From NCBI RefSeq assembly GCF_003966955.1, contig NZ_AP019367.1:868001-932000 (forward strand): a stretch of DNA of 64,000 nucleotides, given 5' to 3'. The stretch is from Parolsenella catena. Lineage in GTDB: Bacteria > Actinomycetota > Coriobacteriia > Coriobacteriales > Atopobiaceae. The notes beneath the pieces are model-generated. The model was not told the origin of the DNA, did not search any database, and saw only the letters and a list, made by a program, of their open reading frames with translations. Positions 1 to 8,075 of the stretch are shown here, in pieces (the first letter of the stretch is position 1; every line of letters begins with the position of its first letter). Both the position numbers and the translations under genes were made by a program.

Positions 1-432
1 CGCGGGTGAGCGAACAAGCCTGATGAGCCCGCAGTCAGCCATCTTCCTTACGATGGCCAAGCTTACGCCCAACAGCTCGGGAATCCTGTCGATGGGGTGC
101 ATCTCGTCCGCAAGCTCAGGACTGATCCTGGATGCGCGCTCACGAGACGCGCCAAACATCTCTTCTGGTGTGCTCTCTTCCTGCGTCGTCCTGCCATCGA
201 GCTCATCCTTGATAACGCTCAGGGGCAGGAATTTCGTCTTCTGCAGGTACAGGATCGTCTCGAGACGCTGAATGTCGCGCGAGGAATAGAGACGGTATCC
301 GCCAGGGGTGCGAGAGGGCGTGAGCAACCCCTCGTCCTCAAGGTAGCGGACCTTCGAGATGGAAAGGTCGGGATACTGCTCCTGGAGCCTTCTTACAACC
401 TTGCCTATGGTGAGATAGCCGGCGTCGGCCAT
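1..432 (-). CDS. ftsR: MerR-family regulator, FtsR-like (3' end cut by window)
   Basis: The reading frame opens at an ATG at 432 and runs off the left window edge without a stop, giving 144 codons. The N-terminal part is a MerR winged helix: YLTIGKVVRRL, then SISKVRYLEDEGLLTP and TPGGYRLYSSRDIQRLETI, which are the recognition helix and wing. A second, weaker MerR-like stretch follows near residue 120 (IPELLGVSLAIVRKMADCGL). It lies 5 bases after the GarA-like FHA gene. The FHA-MerR pair is typical of actinobacteria, where the MerR protein (FtsR) controls ftsZ and related genes. The FtsR role is inferred from the family and the neighbour, and the effector is unknown. Confidence 0.8.
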   Translation of the reverse strand, partial: MADAGYLTIGKVVRRLQEQYPDLSISKVRYLEDEGLLTPSRTPGGYRLYSSRDIQRLETILYLQKTKFLPLSVIKDELDGRTTQEESTPEEMFGASRERASRISPELADEMHPIDRIPELLGVSLAIVRKMADCGLIRLVRSPA

Positions 433-437
433 GTGCG

Positions 438-857
438 CTACTCGCCCGTCTGGATTCTCTGGGGACGGGTCGTGTGGTAGACCATGCGGAACGTCCCCAC
501 CTGGATGGTCGAGCCGTCAACGATCGGTGCGCTCTTGACGATGGCGCCGTCAACCCAAGTCCCATTGAGAGACCCGAGGTCTTCGATGCGGGCAGAGTTC
601 CCGTTGATGTGCAGGACCGCGTGACGACGAGAGACGGTCATGTCGTTGAGAAACACGGAGGACGACGGGTCGCGGCCAATCGTGATCTCTGGCGTGTCGA
701 GCACGAACGAGGCGCCCGTCTGCGGTCCCTTGAGGATGGAGAGGGTTGGGTAGCCGGGACGCGTCGAGCCCATGAGGTCGGGCACGGTGGCGTCCGCCGA
801 GGGCATGCAGAAAATGGCCGTGGCGTCCGCTGCGTTCTTGATGTTCTCGTCGGACAT
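438..857 (-). CDS. garA: FHA-domain protein, GarA/OdhI-like
   Basis: This 139-residue protein has one C-terminal FHA domain (about residues 50-125) with the phosphothreonine-binding signature: ITIGRDPSSSVFLND, TVSRRHAVL and SLNGTWVDG. In mycobacterial GarA an N-terminal ETTSVF motif is phosphorylated, folds back on the FHA domain and switches control of 2-oxoglutarate and glutamate enzymes. Here the N-terminus carries DATAIF (residues 11-16). It keeps one threonine (T13) and lacks the first of the pair. The start has AGAGAGGG upstream. The GarA-type role is inferred; no Ser/Thr kinase is in the window. Confidence 0.8.
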   Translation of the reverse strand: MSDENIKNAADATAIFCMPSADATVPDLMGSTRPGYPTLSILKGPQTGASFVLDTPEITIGRDPSSSVFLNDMTVSRRHAVLHINGNSARIEDLGSLNGTWVDGAIVKSAPIVDGSTIQVGTFRMVYHTTRPQRIQTGE

Positions 858-891
858 GGAATCCCTCTCTTGGTTGTCTATTCGAACTTCG

Positions 892-897
892 ATTGTA
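892..897 (-). promoter_or_regulatory. candidate -10 box for the FHA-MerR pair
   Basis: On the minus strand TACAAT lies 35 bases upstream of the FHA start, preceded at 16 bases by CTGCCG. The -10 is good and the -35 weak. A short inverted repeat AGCGC-N5-GCGCT lies in the spacer. This is inferred from sequence only. Confidence 0.3.
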
Positions 898-909
898 GCG
901 CTCTTGGCG

Positions 910-1284
910 CTATCGGCAGGCTATAGCCTCGATTGCGACGGGGGCGCCCTGGGCGATGGAAACCACTTGCACGCGAGAACAGGCGGGCATGGGCCTGGGG
1001 AAACGTTCCTCGCACGCGGCGTCGACAGCCGAGAAGTCATCGGTACCGGCAAGCAGGACTGTTACCTTCGTGACGTCGGAAAGCGTAAGGTCGAGTTCGG
1101 AGAGCACCGCCTCGACGTTGTCGAGGCATTGTGAGGCCATCTCCTTGAGCGAGCCTTTGACGAGTGCGCCCGTCTTGGGGTCGGCGGGAGGCTGTGCGGA
1201 GACGAACACGTAACGGCCGGCACTCGTTCCCTCAGAAAAGGGCGCTGAGGTCCGCGGCGCCCTACTTGCCGAGATGGCATACAT
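910..1284 (-). CDS. RidA/YjgF-family protein with altered active site
   Basis: This 124-residue protein matches the RidA (YER057c/UK114) fold along its whole length, with SAQPPADPKTGALV, QCLDNVEAVL, VTKVTVLL and a C-terminal IEAIACR. RidA enzymes hydrolyse reactive enamine/imine intermediates from PLP enzymes. The catalytic arginine of RidA sits in a PARS motif; here the aligned stretch is PACSRVQV, so Cys102 stands where Arg105 of E. coli RidA would be, with an arginine two residues later. It may be a non-canonical Rid subgroup without imine deaminase activity. It lies 17 bases after the carboxypeptidase gene and may share its transcript. Confidence 0.85.
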   Translation of the reverse strand: MYAISASRAPRTSAPFSEGTSAGRYVFVSAQPPADPKTGALVKGSLKEMASQCLDNVEAVLSELDLTLSDVTKVTVLLAGTDDFSAVDAACEERFPRPMPACSRVQVVSIAQGAPVAIEAIACR

Positions 1285-1301
1285 TGCTTATCCACCGTCC
1301 T

Positions 1302-2468
1302 TTAGGCAGACTTTGCTCCCATGAGGTTGGGGCTCAGCTCGTCAACGAGACCGAAACCGCTCCTCGCATAGGTAAGCTTAGCAGTTGCGACGTACGTGCA
1401 TGCCCCAACCGTGCGTCCTGCCTGCGACCATGTGCAGACGCCCGCGGCGTCGCTCGGTGCGCATAGCTGGGCCGTTGAAGACATGGTCCTCACATAGGTC
1501 GTGGGGCCGGCGTCTGGCCATACGAGTCCCTTGGTGGTTGCCTGGGTGGCAACGGGACACATCAGCGCGAGGTCATAGGCAAAGGGCCGCTCGCCCATGG
1601 CCTTCTCGGGACTTGCGAGGACGTACGAGTCATAGGTGCCAAAGGCCCAGTCGAGCAGCGCCTCGGTGTCCGTGAAGCGGCCCTCGCGCGTCTGGCAGCC
1701 AAGGACAACGGTGTAGAGCGTGGTGCCATGGCGCCTGGCGCAGCCCATGAATGCCGTCACGTAGTTGCCTGCCCCCGTCTTGATGCCCAGAAGCCCGTCA
1801 TAGCTGCCGAGTAGGTGGTCGACCGTGGGAAAGGTCGTCTCGATGCCGTTGACGTTGACGGTCGTCGACTGCATGCGGACCGTGTCAGCGATGAAGGGCT
1901 GCGTTGTCATGGCGTAGCGGGCGAGGATGGCGAGGTCGTGGACGGTCGAGTGATGCCCGTCGGCATCGAGTCCGTGGGGGTTCTCGAAGTGGGTGTCGTT
2001 CATGCCGAGCTCGACTGCCTTGTCGTTCATCATCTGGACGAAGGCGTCCTCGGAGCCAGCGACAGCAACGGCCACCTCGTAGGCGGCGTCGTTAGCGGAG
2101 TAGACGAGCATGACGTGGAGCAGGTCCTCAAGGCTCGACGTGCTGCCGGCCTCGTAGCCTGCCACCATGGCGTTCTCTGCAAGCTCTGGCTTCGAGAGGG
2201 TGCAGACCTTGTCGAGTGGTGTGCCACTCTCGAGCGCCACGACCGCCGTCATGACCTTGGTGACCGACGCCATGTTGATCTGCTCGTCCGGGTTCTTCTC
2301 ATAGAGCACCGAGCCCGTGGAGTCCACGACGATGGCGGCCTGGGCCTCGCTGAGGCTGGGCTCGGAGTCGGCGGCTAGGGCATGGCGTGGCACCATGACG
2401 AGGGCGGCGATGACGGAGAACGTAGCGACGAGCGTCCAGGCGGCCACACGCGAGTGTCTTGTTCCCAT
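1302..2468 (-). CDS. Serine-type D-Ala-D-Ala carboxypeptidase (peptidase S11)
   Basis: This 388-residue exported penicillin-binding protein trims the terminal D-alanine from peptidoglycan pentapeptides. A signal peptide (MGTRHSR, hydrophobic core, HALA-AD cleavage near residue 32) opens the protein. The S11 catalytic motifs are present: SVTK (nucleophile Ser68, Lys71), YSAN (SxN) and GIKTGAG (KTG). I chose the ATG at 2468, directly after the pgsA stop (TAGCATG), because it gives a clean signal peptide; a start at 2516 would overlap pgsA by 47 bases. No clear C-terminal membrane anchor is visible, unlike E. coli PBP5. Confidence 0.92.
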   Translation of the reverse strand: MGTRHSRVAAWTLVATFSVIAALVMVPRHALAADSEPSLSEAQAAIVVDSTGSVLYEKNPDEQINMASVTKVMTAVVALESGTPLDKVCTLSKPELAENAMVAGYEAGSTSSLEDLLHVMLVYSANDAAYEVAVAVAGSEDAFVQMMNDKAVELGMNDTHFENPHGLDADGHHSTVHDLAILARYAMTTQPFIADTVRMQSTTVNVNGIETTFPTVDHLLGSYDGLLGIKTGAGNYVTAFMGCARRHGTTLYTVVLGCQTREGRFTDTEALLDWAFGTYDSYVLASPEKAMGERPFAYDLALMCPVATQATTKGLVWPDAGPTTYVRTMSSTAQLCAPSDAAGVCTWSQAGRTVGACTYVATAKLTYARSGFGLVDELSPNLMGAKSA

Positions 2469-2469
2469 G

Positions 2470-3168
2470 CTAGCTACGACGTCCCCTTCTGATGGATTCT
2501 CTGACGATGGCCGCACCCTCCGCCGTGTAGACGATAGCCGTGATGACGGACATCACGCATCCCGCGTAGACGAACAGCAGGCCCACGGGACCACCCACGG
2601 AGTTGAGACCGGGAAGCCACGCGGCCCTGATTATGCCGAGTCCTTCGATGGTGGGAAGCCCAAGGAGCAGGTCGCAGAACCCGAACATGAGCAGCGCCGT
2701 AGTTATCTTGCCGATGTAGACCACGTCTACCGGCCTCTCGCGGAATCTTCTCACGATGAGGCCGCCAACTGCGAGGTAGCAGTCCCTCGCGATGACGAGG
2801 ATGGCCACCCAAACGGGCAGCTCGCCGACGATGACGAGGCCAAGGACGCCCGTGAAGAGCAGAAACCTGTCGCAGATCGGATCGAGGAGCTTTCCAAACC
2901 AGCTGACCGTCTGCGTGCGCCTGGCAATCTGGCCGTCCGCCCAGTCCGTGCATGCGGCGACGGCGTAGGTGGCGATGGCGAGCGGCCGGCAGATGCCCTG
3001 GATGAAGAGCACGAGGAAGAGGCAGGTAAGCAGCATCCTCATGACCGTGAAGGCGTTCGCCACGGTGAGAATCCTGTTCGAAGGGTTGTCCGAGCTGCCC
3101 ACGGGCGCGCTCGTGTCGGGCTCGAAGCCCTGGCTTACCTTCTTCTCTAGCCAATCCCTGAACGTCAA
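2470..3168 (-). CDS. pgsA: CDP-diacylglycerol-glycerol-3-phosphate 3-phosphatidyltransferase
   Basis: This 232-residue membrane enzyme makes phosphatidylglycerophosphate, the committed step to phosphatidylglycerol and cardiolipin. The CDP-alcohol phosphotransferase signature D-x2-D-G-x2-A-R-x8-G-x3-D-x3-D is complete: DWADGQIARR, then G, LLDPICDR. Several hydrophobic segments follow. The first ~35 residues are a hydrophilic extension before the first membrane helix (NAFTVMRMLLTCLFLVLFI). The start has GGAGCAG upstream. Other CDP-alcohol transferases are possible, but the context fits PgsA. Confidence 0.85.
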   Translation of the reverse strand: MTFRDWLEKKVSQGFEPDTSAPVGSSDNPSNRILTVANAFTVMRMLLTCLFLVLFIQGICRPLAIATYAVAACTDWADGQIARRTQTVSWFGKLLDPICDRFLLFTGVLGLVIVGELPVWVAILVIARDCYLAVGGLIVRRFRERPVDVVYIGKITTALLMFGFCDLLLGLPTIEGLGIIRAAWLPGLNSVGGPVGLLFVYAGCVMSVITAIVYTAEGAAIVRESIRRGRRS

Positions 3169-3260
3169 AGCTGCTCCTTGATAGATGCGACGCCCTCTCC
3201 TGCCAAAAGCGCTTTAGGGATGATACCCCATTGGTAGCGCTCCCCCACCACTTGTGAGTC

Positions 3261-3272
3261 CCTCTGCAGAGG
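3261..3272. repeat. 12-bp perfect palindrome between exporter and pgsA
   Basis: CCTCTGCAGAGG lies in the 136-base gap between the end of the ABC exporter and pgsA, with imperfect GTGAGTC/AGTGAC flanks. No T-run follows, so it does not look like a terminator. A TATCAT candidate -10 for pgsA lies at 3220-3225, but no matching -35 is evident. Confidence 0.4.
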
Positions 3273-3304
3273 AGTGACAAAACCGTAAGAAACCGGGTGG
3301 TGCC

Positions 3305-5062
3305 CTAGCTGAACTGGCTCTCGTACAGAGAGGCGTAGAAGCCGCCTCGGGCGAGCAGCTCGTCGTGGGTGCCCGTCTCGACGATTCGGCCGTCCCTCAT
3401 GGCCACGATGACGTCTGCGCCCACGATCGTGGAGAGTCGGTGCGCCACGATGAAGCTCGTGCGGCCCTCCATGAGCCGCTCGAACGCCTTCTGGACCTTG
3501 ACCTCGGTCCTCGTGTCGATGTTGCTCGTGGCCTCGTCGAGGATGAGCATGGGGGCGTCGGCGAGCATGGCGCGGGCTATGCAGAGCAGCTGCCTCTGCC
3601 CGGCAGAGATCGAGGCCTCCTCGCCGTTGAGCATCGTGTCATAGCCATGCGGGAGCCGCTCGATGAACTCGTCTGCAAAGGCGGCCCGCGCCGCGGCCTT
3701 GACCTGCTCGTCCGTTGCGTCGGGGCGCCCCAGCGTCAGGTTCTCCCTCACGGTGGCGCTCTTGACCCACGTCTCCTGGAGCACCATGCCAAAGCTTGAC
3801 CTGAGGCTCTTCCTCGTCACGTCACGGATGTCGTGGCCGTCAATGGCTATGGTGCCCGCGTCAACGTCGTAGAAGCGCATGAGCAGGTTGATCATCGTCG
3901 TCTTGCCGCAGCCCGTGGGGCCAACGATGGCCACACGCGTGCCCGGCCTGACTTCGAGCGTGAGGTCGCGGATGAGCGGGCGGCCGGGGACGTAGGAGAA
4001 GCACACGTTGGAAAGGCTTACGGCCCCCATTACCCCCCTGAGCTCGATGGCTCCAGGACGATCGGGCTCGACCTGCGGCTCGTCGAGCAGCTCGAACAGG
4101 CGTGCGGCGCAGGCAAACGAGTTCTGCAGCTCCGTTGCCACCTCGGAGATGTCGTTGAAGGGCTTCGTGTACTGGCTGGCGTAGCTCAGGAAGGCCGTGA
4201 GGCCGCCCACAGTGAGCGTGCCCGCGATGGCGGCGAGCGCGCCGAATATCCCGACACCTGCGTAAACGAGTGCGTTCACGAAGCGCGTGGTGGGATTCAC
4301 GAGCGAGGAGTAGAACACGGCCTTGAAGCTCGACTCCCCGAGCCTCGCATCAACATCGTGGAACCTCTCGCAGGCCTGCCCCTGCGCGTCGAAGGCCTCG
4401 AGGACGTCCTTGCCGCCCACAAGCTCCTCGACGACTCCCGTGAGCTCCCCGCGTCTCACGGACTGGTCATGGAAGTAGGCGAAGCCACGCTGCGCTATGA
4501 ACTTGGCCGCAAAGACCGAGACGGGCGTCACGCAGACGACGACGAGCGTGACGCCGGCGTTGAGCCTGAACATGAAGACAAGTGTGAGTACGATGGTCAG
4601 CACGCCGCAGAACAGCTGCTGGAACGTCATGGTGAGGCCGTTGGAGAACTGCTCGACGTCGGTCACGACGCGGTTCACGATGTCTCCGTGGCGATGGGAG
4701 TCCACGTAGGAGACGGGCAGGACCTGAAGCTTTGCGAAGGCTTTCTGGCGCATCTCGCGAACGATGGAGATCGCTATGCGGTTCGTGAGTGCCGTGAGCA
4801 GCCACTGCGAGGCTACCGTGGTGAGGATCGCCACGGCAAGCAGCCTGAGGTTGGCGAGAAGGCCCGCGATATCCGCCCCGCCCGCGCTTGCGACGCAGTC
4901 GACGGCTTTGCCCGAGAGGACGGGCACGAGTAGCGTCGAGACCACGACGAAGGCCGCGAGCGCCAGCGACCCCACTATTCCTGGGATGTGGGTGCCCAGC
5001 TGCCTGATCGTCCTCGCGACGGTTCCCTTGGGGACGGCTGATGCCTTGGTCTGCCTAGCCAT
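3305..5062 (-). CDS. ABC exporter half-transporter, consensus ATPase subunit
   Basis: This 585-residue protein has an N-terminal type IV exporter membrane domain (about residues 20-325) and a C-terminal ATPase domain. Walker A is GPTGCGKTT, the signature is ISAGQRQ (SAGQ instead of SGGQ), Walker B is MLILDEATSNID with the catalytic Glu, and the switch His is present (FIVAHRLS). The ATG at 5062 overlaps the stop of the upstream half-transporter by 8 bases and has GGGGGAGGAGG before it. Upstream in-frame starts lie inside that gene and are unlikely. It pairs with the next subunit as a heterodimer. The substrate (drug, lipid or peptide) cannot be told. Confidence 0.9.
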   Translation of the reverse strand: MARQTKASAVPKGTVARTIRQLGTHIPGIVGSLALAAFVVVSTLLVPVLSGKAVDCVASAGGADIAGLLANLRLLAVAILTTVASQWLLTALTNRIAISIVREMRQKAFAKLQVLPVSYVDSHRHGDIVNRVVTDVEQFSNGLTMTFQQLFCGVLTIVLTLVFMFRLNAGVTLVVVCVTPVSVFAAKFIAQRGFAYFHDQSVRRGELTGVVEELVGGKDVLEAFDAQGQACERFHDVDARLGESSFKAVFYSSLVNPTTRFVNALVYAGVGIFGALAAIAGTLTVGGLTAFLSYASQYTKPFNDISEVATELQNSFACAARLFELLDEPQVEPDRPGAIELRGVMGAVSLSNVCFSYVPGRPLIRDLTLEVRPGTRVAIVGPTGCGKTTMINLLMRFYDVDAGTIAIDGHDIRDVTRKSLRSSFGMVLQETWVKSATVRENLTLGRPDATDEQVKAAARAAFADEFIERLPHGYDTMLNGEEASISAGQRQLLCIARAMLADAPMLILDEATSNIDTRTEVKVQKAFERLMEGRTSFIVAHRLSTIVGADVIVAMRDGRIVETGTHDELLARGGFYASLYESQFS

Positions 5063-6779
5063 GGCGCACCTCCTCCCCCTCGAGCTGGGACGCGCAGATC
5101 TCCTCGTAGACGTCACAGGTCCTCCTCAGCTCCTCGTGCGTTCCCTGGCCCACGACGCGGCCGGCGTCCAGCACGAGAATGAGGTCTGCGTGGCGTATGG
5201 CCGAGATGCGCTGCGAGATGACGACCTGGGTGACGCCTGGAAACTCAGACGCGAGGGCGTGGCGGAGCCGAGCATCGGTCGCAAGGTCGAGAGCTGAGCT
5301 TGCGTCGTCGAGCACGAGAATGCGGGGCCCCCTCGAGAGGATCCTGGCTATGGAGAGGCGTTGGCGCTGGCCTCCCGAGAGGTTTCTCCCGAGCTGCTCC
5401 ACCGCGCCCGCCACTCCTCCTTTGGCGGCAACGACATCGGCCGCCTGGGCGGCTTCAACGGCGTGCTCGAGCTGGTCTGGGGAGGCGTCCGGCGCGGCGA
5501 GCCTCAGGTTACTCTCTATGGTGCCCGAGAAGAGCCTCGGGCGCTGGTCGACGATGCTCACGAGGCGATGGAGGCTCTCGAGCGTGAGGGTGCGGACGTC
5601 TCGGCCGCCCACGAGCACCGACCCACTTGTGGCGTCGTAGAAGCGCATCAGGAGGCTTGCGAGTGTGGACTTGCCCGAGCCGGTTCCGCCGATGACTCCC
5701 ACGACCTGCCCCGGTCTGGCCGAGAAGCTCACGTGGGAGAGCGAGGGCGCGGCGGCACCGGGGTAGCTGAACGTGACGTCGCAAAACTCGATGGAGCCAG
5801 AAAGACCGTCTGCGCTCAGCTCTCCGTCGGTCATGGACGGGACGCGCTCGAAGACCTCGTTCACGCGCCGTGCGCATGCCTCGGACTTCGAGAGGGTGTT
5901 CACGAGGTTTGCGAGCTTGAGCAGCTCCACGAGCATCTGGCTCATGTAGTTCACGAGCGCCACGAGGGCTCCCTGCGTGAGGTTACCCGCCTGGATGCTG
6001 ATGCCGCCGACGTAGAGCACAACGACGAGCCCCAGGTTCACGGCGGCATACGTGAGCGGGTTCATGAGGCCGGAGACGTCACCCACGTAGACCTGACGAT
6101 GCCAGAGGCCATCGAGCAGGTCGTCGAACAGGCGGCGCTCCTCGTCCTCTCGACCGAAGGCTCGCAGGACGCGCACGCCCTCGAGCTGCTCGGCCGTGGA
6201 GAGCAGGACGCCATCGAGGCCGTGCTGGACCTCGCGGTAGCCCCGGATGGCCACGCGCATGACGAGCCAGACGAGCAGAAAGACGATGGCGGACACGACA
6301 ACGAACAGCGCTCCCTCGGTGCCGCTCACGAGGTATGCGGCACCTATGGAGCCGAGGATGGCGATGGGGCAGCGAAGGACGAGGCGAAAGAAGAGGTTCA
6401 CGCCGTCCTGGACCTGGCTCGTGTCGTTGGTGAGCCGCGTGACGAGCGTGGAGGTGCCGAGCTCGTCGACGTTGGAGCGGGAGAGCGACATGACATGGGC
6501 GAAGAGATCGTCTCGAAGTGCCGTGCCAAACCCGGCGCCAAGCTTGGCCGAGAAGTACTGGGCCGCGACTGCGCAGACCCAGCCCACGACGCCCATGGCA
6601 ATGAGGGCGGCCGCGCTCGCCATGATGTGGTGGGTGTTGCCTGCTGCTATGCCCTCGTCGACGACGCTTGCCATGACGAGAGGCACGAGAATCTGGAATG
6701 CGGCCTCAAGGCACTTGAACAGCGGCGCCAGAACGCATTCCTTGCCATAGCCCCTGAGGTATCTGACAAGCTTGAGCAT
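5055..6779 (-). CDS. ABC exporter half-transporter, degenerate ATPase subunit
   Basis: This 574-residue protein has a six-helix exporter domain followed by an ATPase domain with Walker A GGTGSGKST and signature LSGGQRQRLS. Walker B reads LVLDDASSALD, so the catalytic Glu is Asp, and the switch-loop His is Gln (VISQRIS). Both changes mark the degenerate site of heterodimeric exporters such as TM287/288. I chose the ATG at 6779 because GGCGGAGG lies 8 bases before it; the longer frame to 6986 only reads through tRNA-Pro and its terminator. Only 31 bases separate the start from that terminator, so no separate promoter fits. Confidence 0.9.
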   Translation of the reverse strand: MLKLVRYLRGYGKECVLAPLFKCLEAAFQILVPLVMASVVDEGIAAGNTHHIMASAAALIAMGVVGWVCAVAAQYFSAKLGAGFGTALRDDLFAHVMSLSRSNVDELGTSTLVTRLTNDTSQVQDGVNLFFRLVLRCPIAILGSIGAAYLVSGTEGALFVVVSAIVFLLVWLVMRVAIRGYREVQHGLDGVLLSTAEQLEGVRVLRAFGREDEERRLFDDLLDGLWHRQVYVGDVSGLMNPLTYAAVNLGLVVVLYVGGISIQAGNLTQGALVALVNYMSQMLVELLKLANLVNTLSKSEACARRVNEVFERVPSMTDGELSADGLSGSIEFCDVTFSYPGAAAPSLSHVSFSARPGQVVGVIGGTGSGKSTLASLLMRFYDATSGSVLVGGRDVRTLTLESLHRLVSIVDQRPRLFSGTIESNLRLAAPDASPDQLEHAVEAAQAADVVAAKGGVAGAVEQLGRNLSGGQRQRLSIARILSRGPRILVLDDASSALDLATDARLRHALASEFPGVTQVVISQRISAIRHADLILVLDAGRVVGQGTHEELRRTCDVYEEICASQLEGEEVRHG

Positions 6780-6810
6780 GCGGGAGACCTCCGCCTGATG
6801 GTTCGATAAC

Positions 6811-6839
6811 AAAAAAGCCTGAGACATATGCCCCAGGCT
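6811..6839 (-). terminator. Rho-independent terminator after tRNA-Pro
   Basis: On the minus strand AGCCTG, a 17-base loop region and CAGGCT run straight into TTTTTTGTTA. It lies 11 bases after the encoded CCA of tRNA-Pro and 32 bases before the exporter start. Confidence 0.8.
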
Positions 6840-6849
6840 CCTAAAGATC

Positions 6850-6926
<77 letters not shown>

Positions 6927-6951
6927 TTGCCGCTCACTCGCAGCAGAAAAG

Positions 6952-6980
6952 ATAATAACAGCTACGTCCCTACCGTGCAA
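6952..6980 (-). promoter_or_regulatory. tRNA-Pro promoter
   Basis: On the minus strand -35 TTGCAC and -10 TATTAT are separated by 17 bases. The predicted start is about 20 bases before the tRNA 5' end. Because nothing else fits, this promoter may also serve the ABC exporter by read-through. The -35 abuts a perfect inverted repeat. Confidence 0.7.
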
Positions 6981-7011
6981 GGACAAATTTCACTTATTTT
7001 GAAATTTGTCC
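6981..7011. repeat. 12-bp perfect inverted repeat next to tRNA-Pro promoter
   Basis: GGACAAATTTCA and TGAAATTTGTCC flank a 7-base loop. The element lies between the degV stop (7032) and the -35 box of the tRNA-Pro promoter. It is AT-rich in a GC-rich genome and has no T-run. It may be an operator or the 3' hairpin of degV. Confidence 0.6.
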
Positions 7012-7031
7012 GATATGCGTCCGCTGACCAG

Positions 7032-7976
7032 CTACTTTGAGTTGCGAACGCCCTTGACTCTCGTGATCTGCTTGTCTTGGCGGCGGTCCTTGCCCCAGAA
7101 GCAGCACGAGACCATGCCGGGACCTACGTGCGACCCGATGGTGGGCCCGATCGTGGGCCTGGTTATGGCGAGCTCAGGGTCGAACTCATGGAGCTCGGAT
7201 GCTATGGCATAGCCGTCATCGGGGGCGTCCGCGTCTCCAACGCAGCACACGTGGCCATAGGGCTTAAGCTCACGCGTCCTCTCGAAGAAGTCAACGATCT
7301 TGCGAAGGCCCTTCTTGCGCCCGCGCGCGACTCCGCGAATGCCGAGCGTTCCATCGAGGTTGAAGTGAAGCAGCGCCTTGACGTCGAGCGCGTCGCCGAT
7401 GACGGCCACGCCCTTGGGCAGCCTGCCGCCGCGGTGAAGCGCGTCGAGGTTGTCGACCATGAATATGGTGTGCAGGAAGTAACGAGCCTCCTCGGCCCAC
7501 TGCGCGAGCTGCTCGGCGTTGAGGCCGGCGTCTCGCTTTCGGCACGCCTCCTGGACGAGCAGCGTGAGCGGCGTGGACGCCACGAGCGTGTCGATGACGT
7601 AGATGCGTATCTCCTCGCCTGGGTGCTGCTCTCGAAGGCGCTCGAGTGACATGCGTGCGCCCTCGTAGCCGCCGGACAGGCCGCTTGAGATGCAGAACAG
7701 CACCGTGGGGACGCCGCTTTCGTAGGCCCGCTGGAACGCCTCGTCATACTCGAGCTGGGAGGGCTGCGAGGTTATGGGCATGGCGCCGTGGCGTATGGCG
7801 TCATAGAACTCGTGGGCACTCCTCGTCTGGAAGAGGTCGTCATCTCCGGAAAGGCCGCCATCCGGCTTTCCGGCCTCTACGTAGTGGAACGGCAGGATGG
7901 TGACGCCAAGTTCGGTGGCCATCTGCGGCGTGAAGTCGCATGTGGAGTCCGCCATGATCTGACAAATGGCTCCCAT
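7032..7976 (-). CDS. DegV-family fatty-acid-binding protein
   Basis: This 314-residue protein is a full-length DegV/FakB-type protein. These bind a fatty acid and, as FakB, present it to the kinase FakA. Visible hallmarks are QIMADSTCDFTP at the N-terminus, MPITSQPSQLEYDEAF, and the lipid-binding loop FCISSGLSGGYEGARM. The start has GAGGGGAGACAACC before it. No FakA homologue is in the window, so use in fatty-acid scavenging is inferred from the family. The hydrophilic C-terminus (SCCFWGKDRRQDKQITR) is beyond the common core. Confidence 0.88.
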   Translation of the reverse strand: MGAICQIMADSTCDFTPQMATELGVTILPFHYVEAGKPDGGLSGDDDLFQTRSAHEFYDAIRHGAMPITSQPSQLEYDEAFQRAYESGVPTVLFCISSGLSGGYEGARMSLERLREQHPGEEIRIYVIDTLVASTPLTLLVQEACRKRDAGLNAEQLAQWAEEARYFLHTIFMVDNLDALHRGGRLPKGVAVIGDALDVKALLHFNLDGTLGIRGVARGRKKGLRKIVDFFERTRELKPYGHVCCVGDADAPDDGYAIASELHEFDPELAITRPTIGPTIGSHVGPGMVSCCFWGKDRRQDKQITRVKGVRNSK

Positions 7977-8075
7977 GGTTGTCTCCCCTCTCTCCCGGTC
8001 CGATTCGCCGGGCGACGTCTGTGTCCTAGCGCGTGGCCACGGACGCCACGTTCATGCCTGGTTGGTTCCTATCCG

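Noticed and set aside
1285-1297. TTATCCACC, one base from a DnaA box
   Set aside because: It is single, between ridA-like and carboxypeptidase genes, with no AT-rich region or further boxes.
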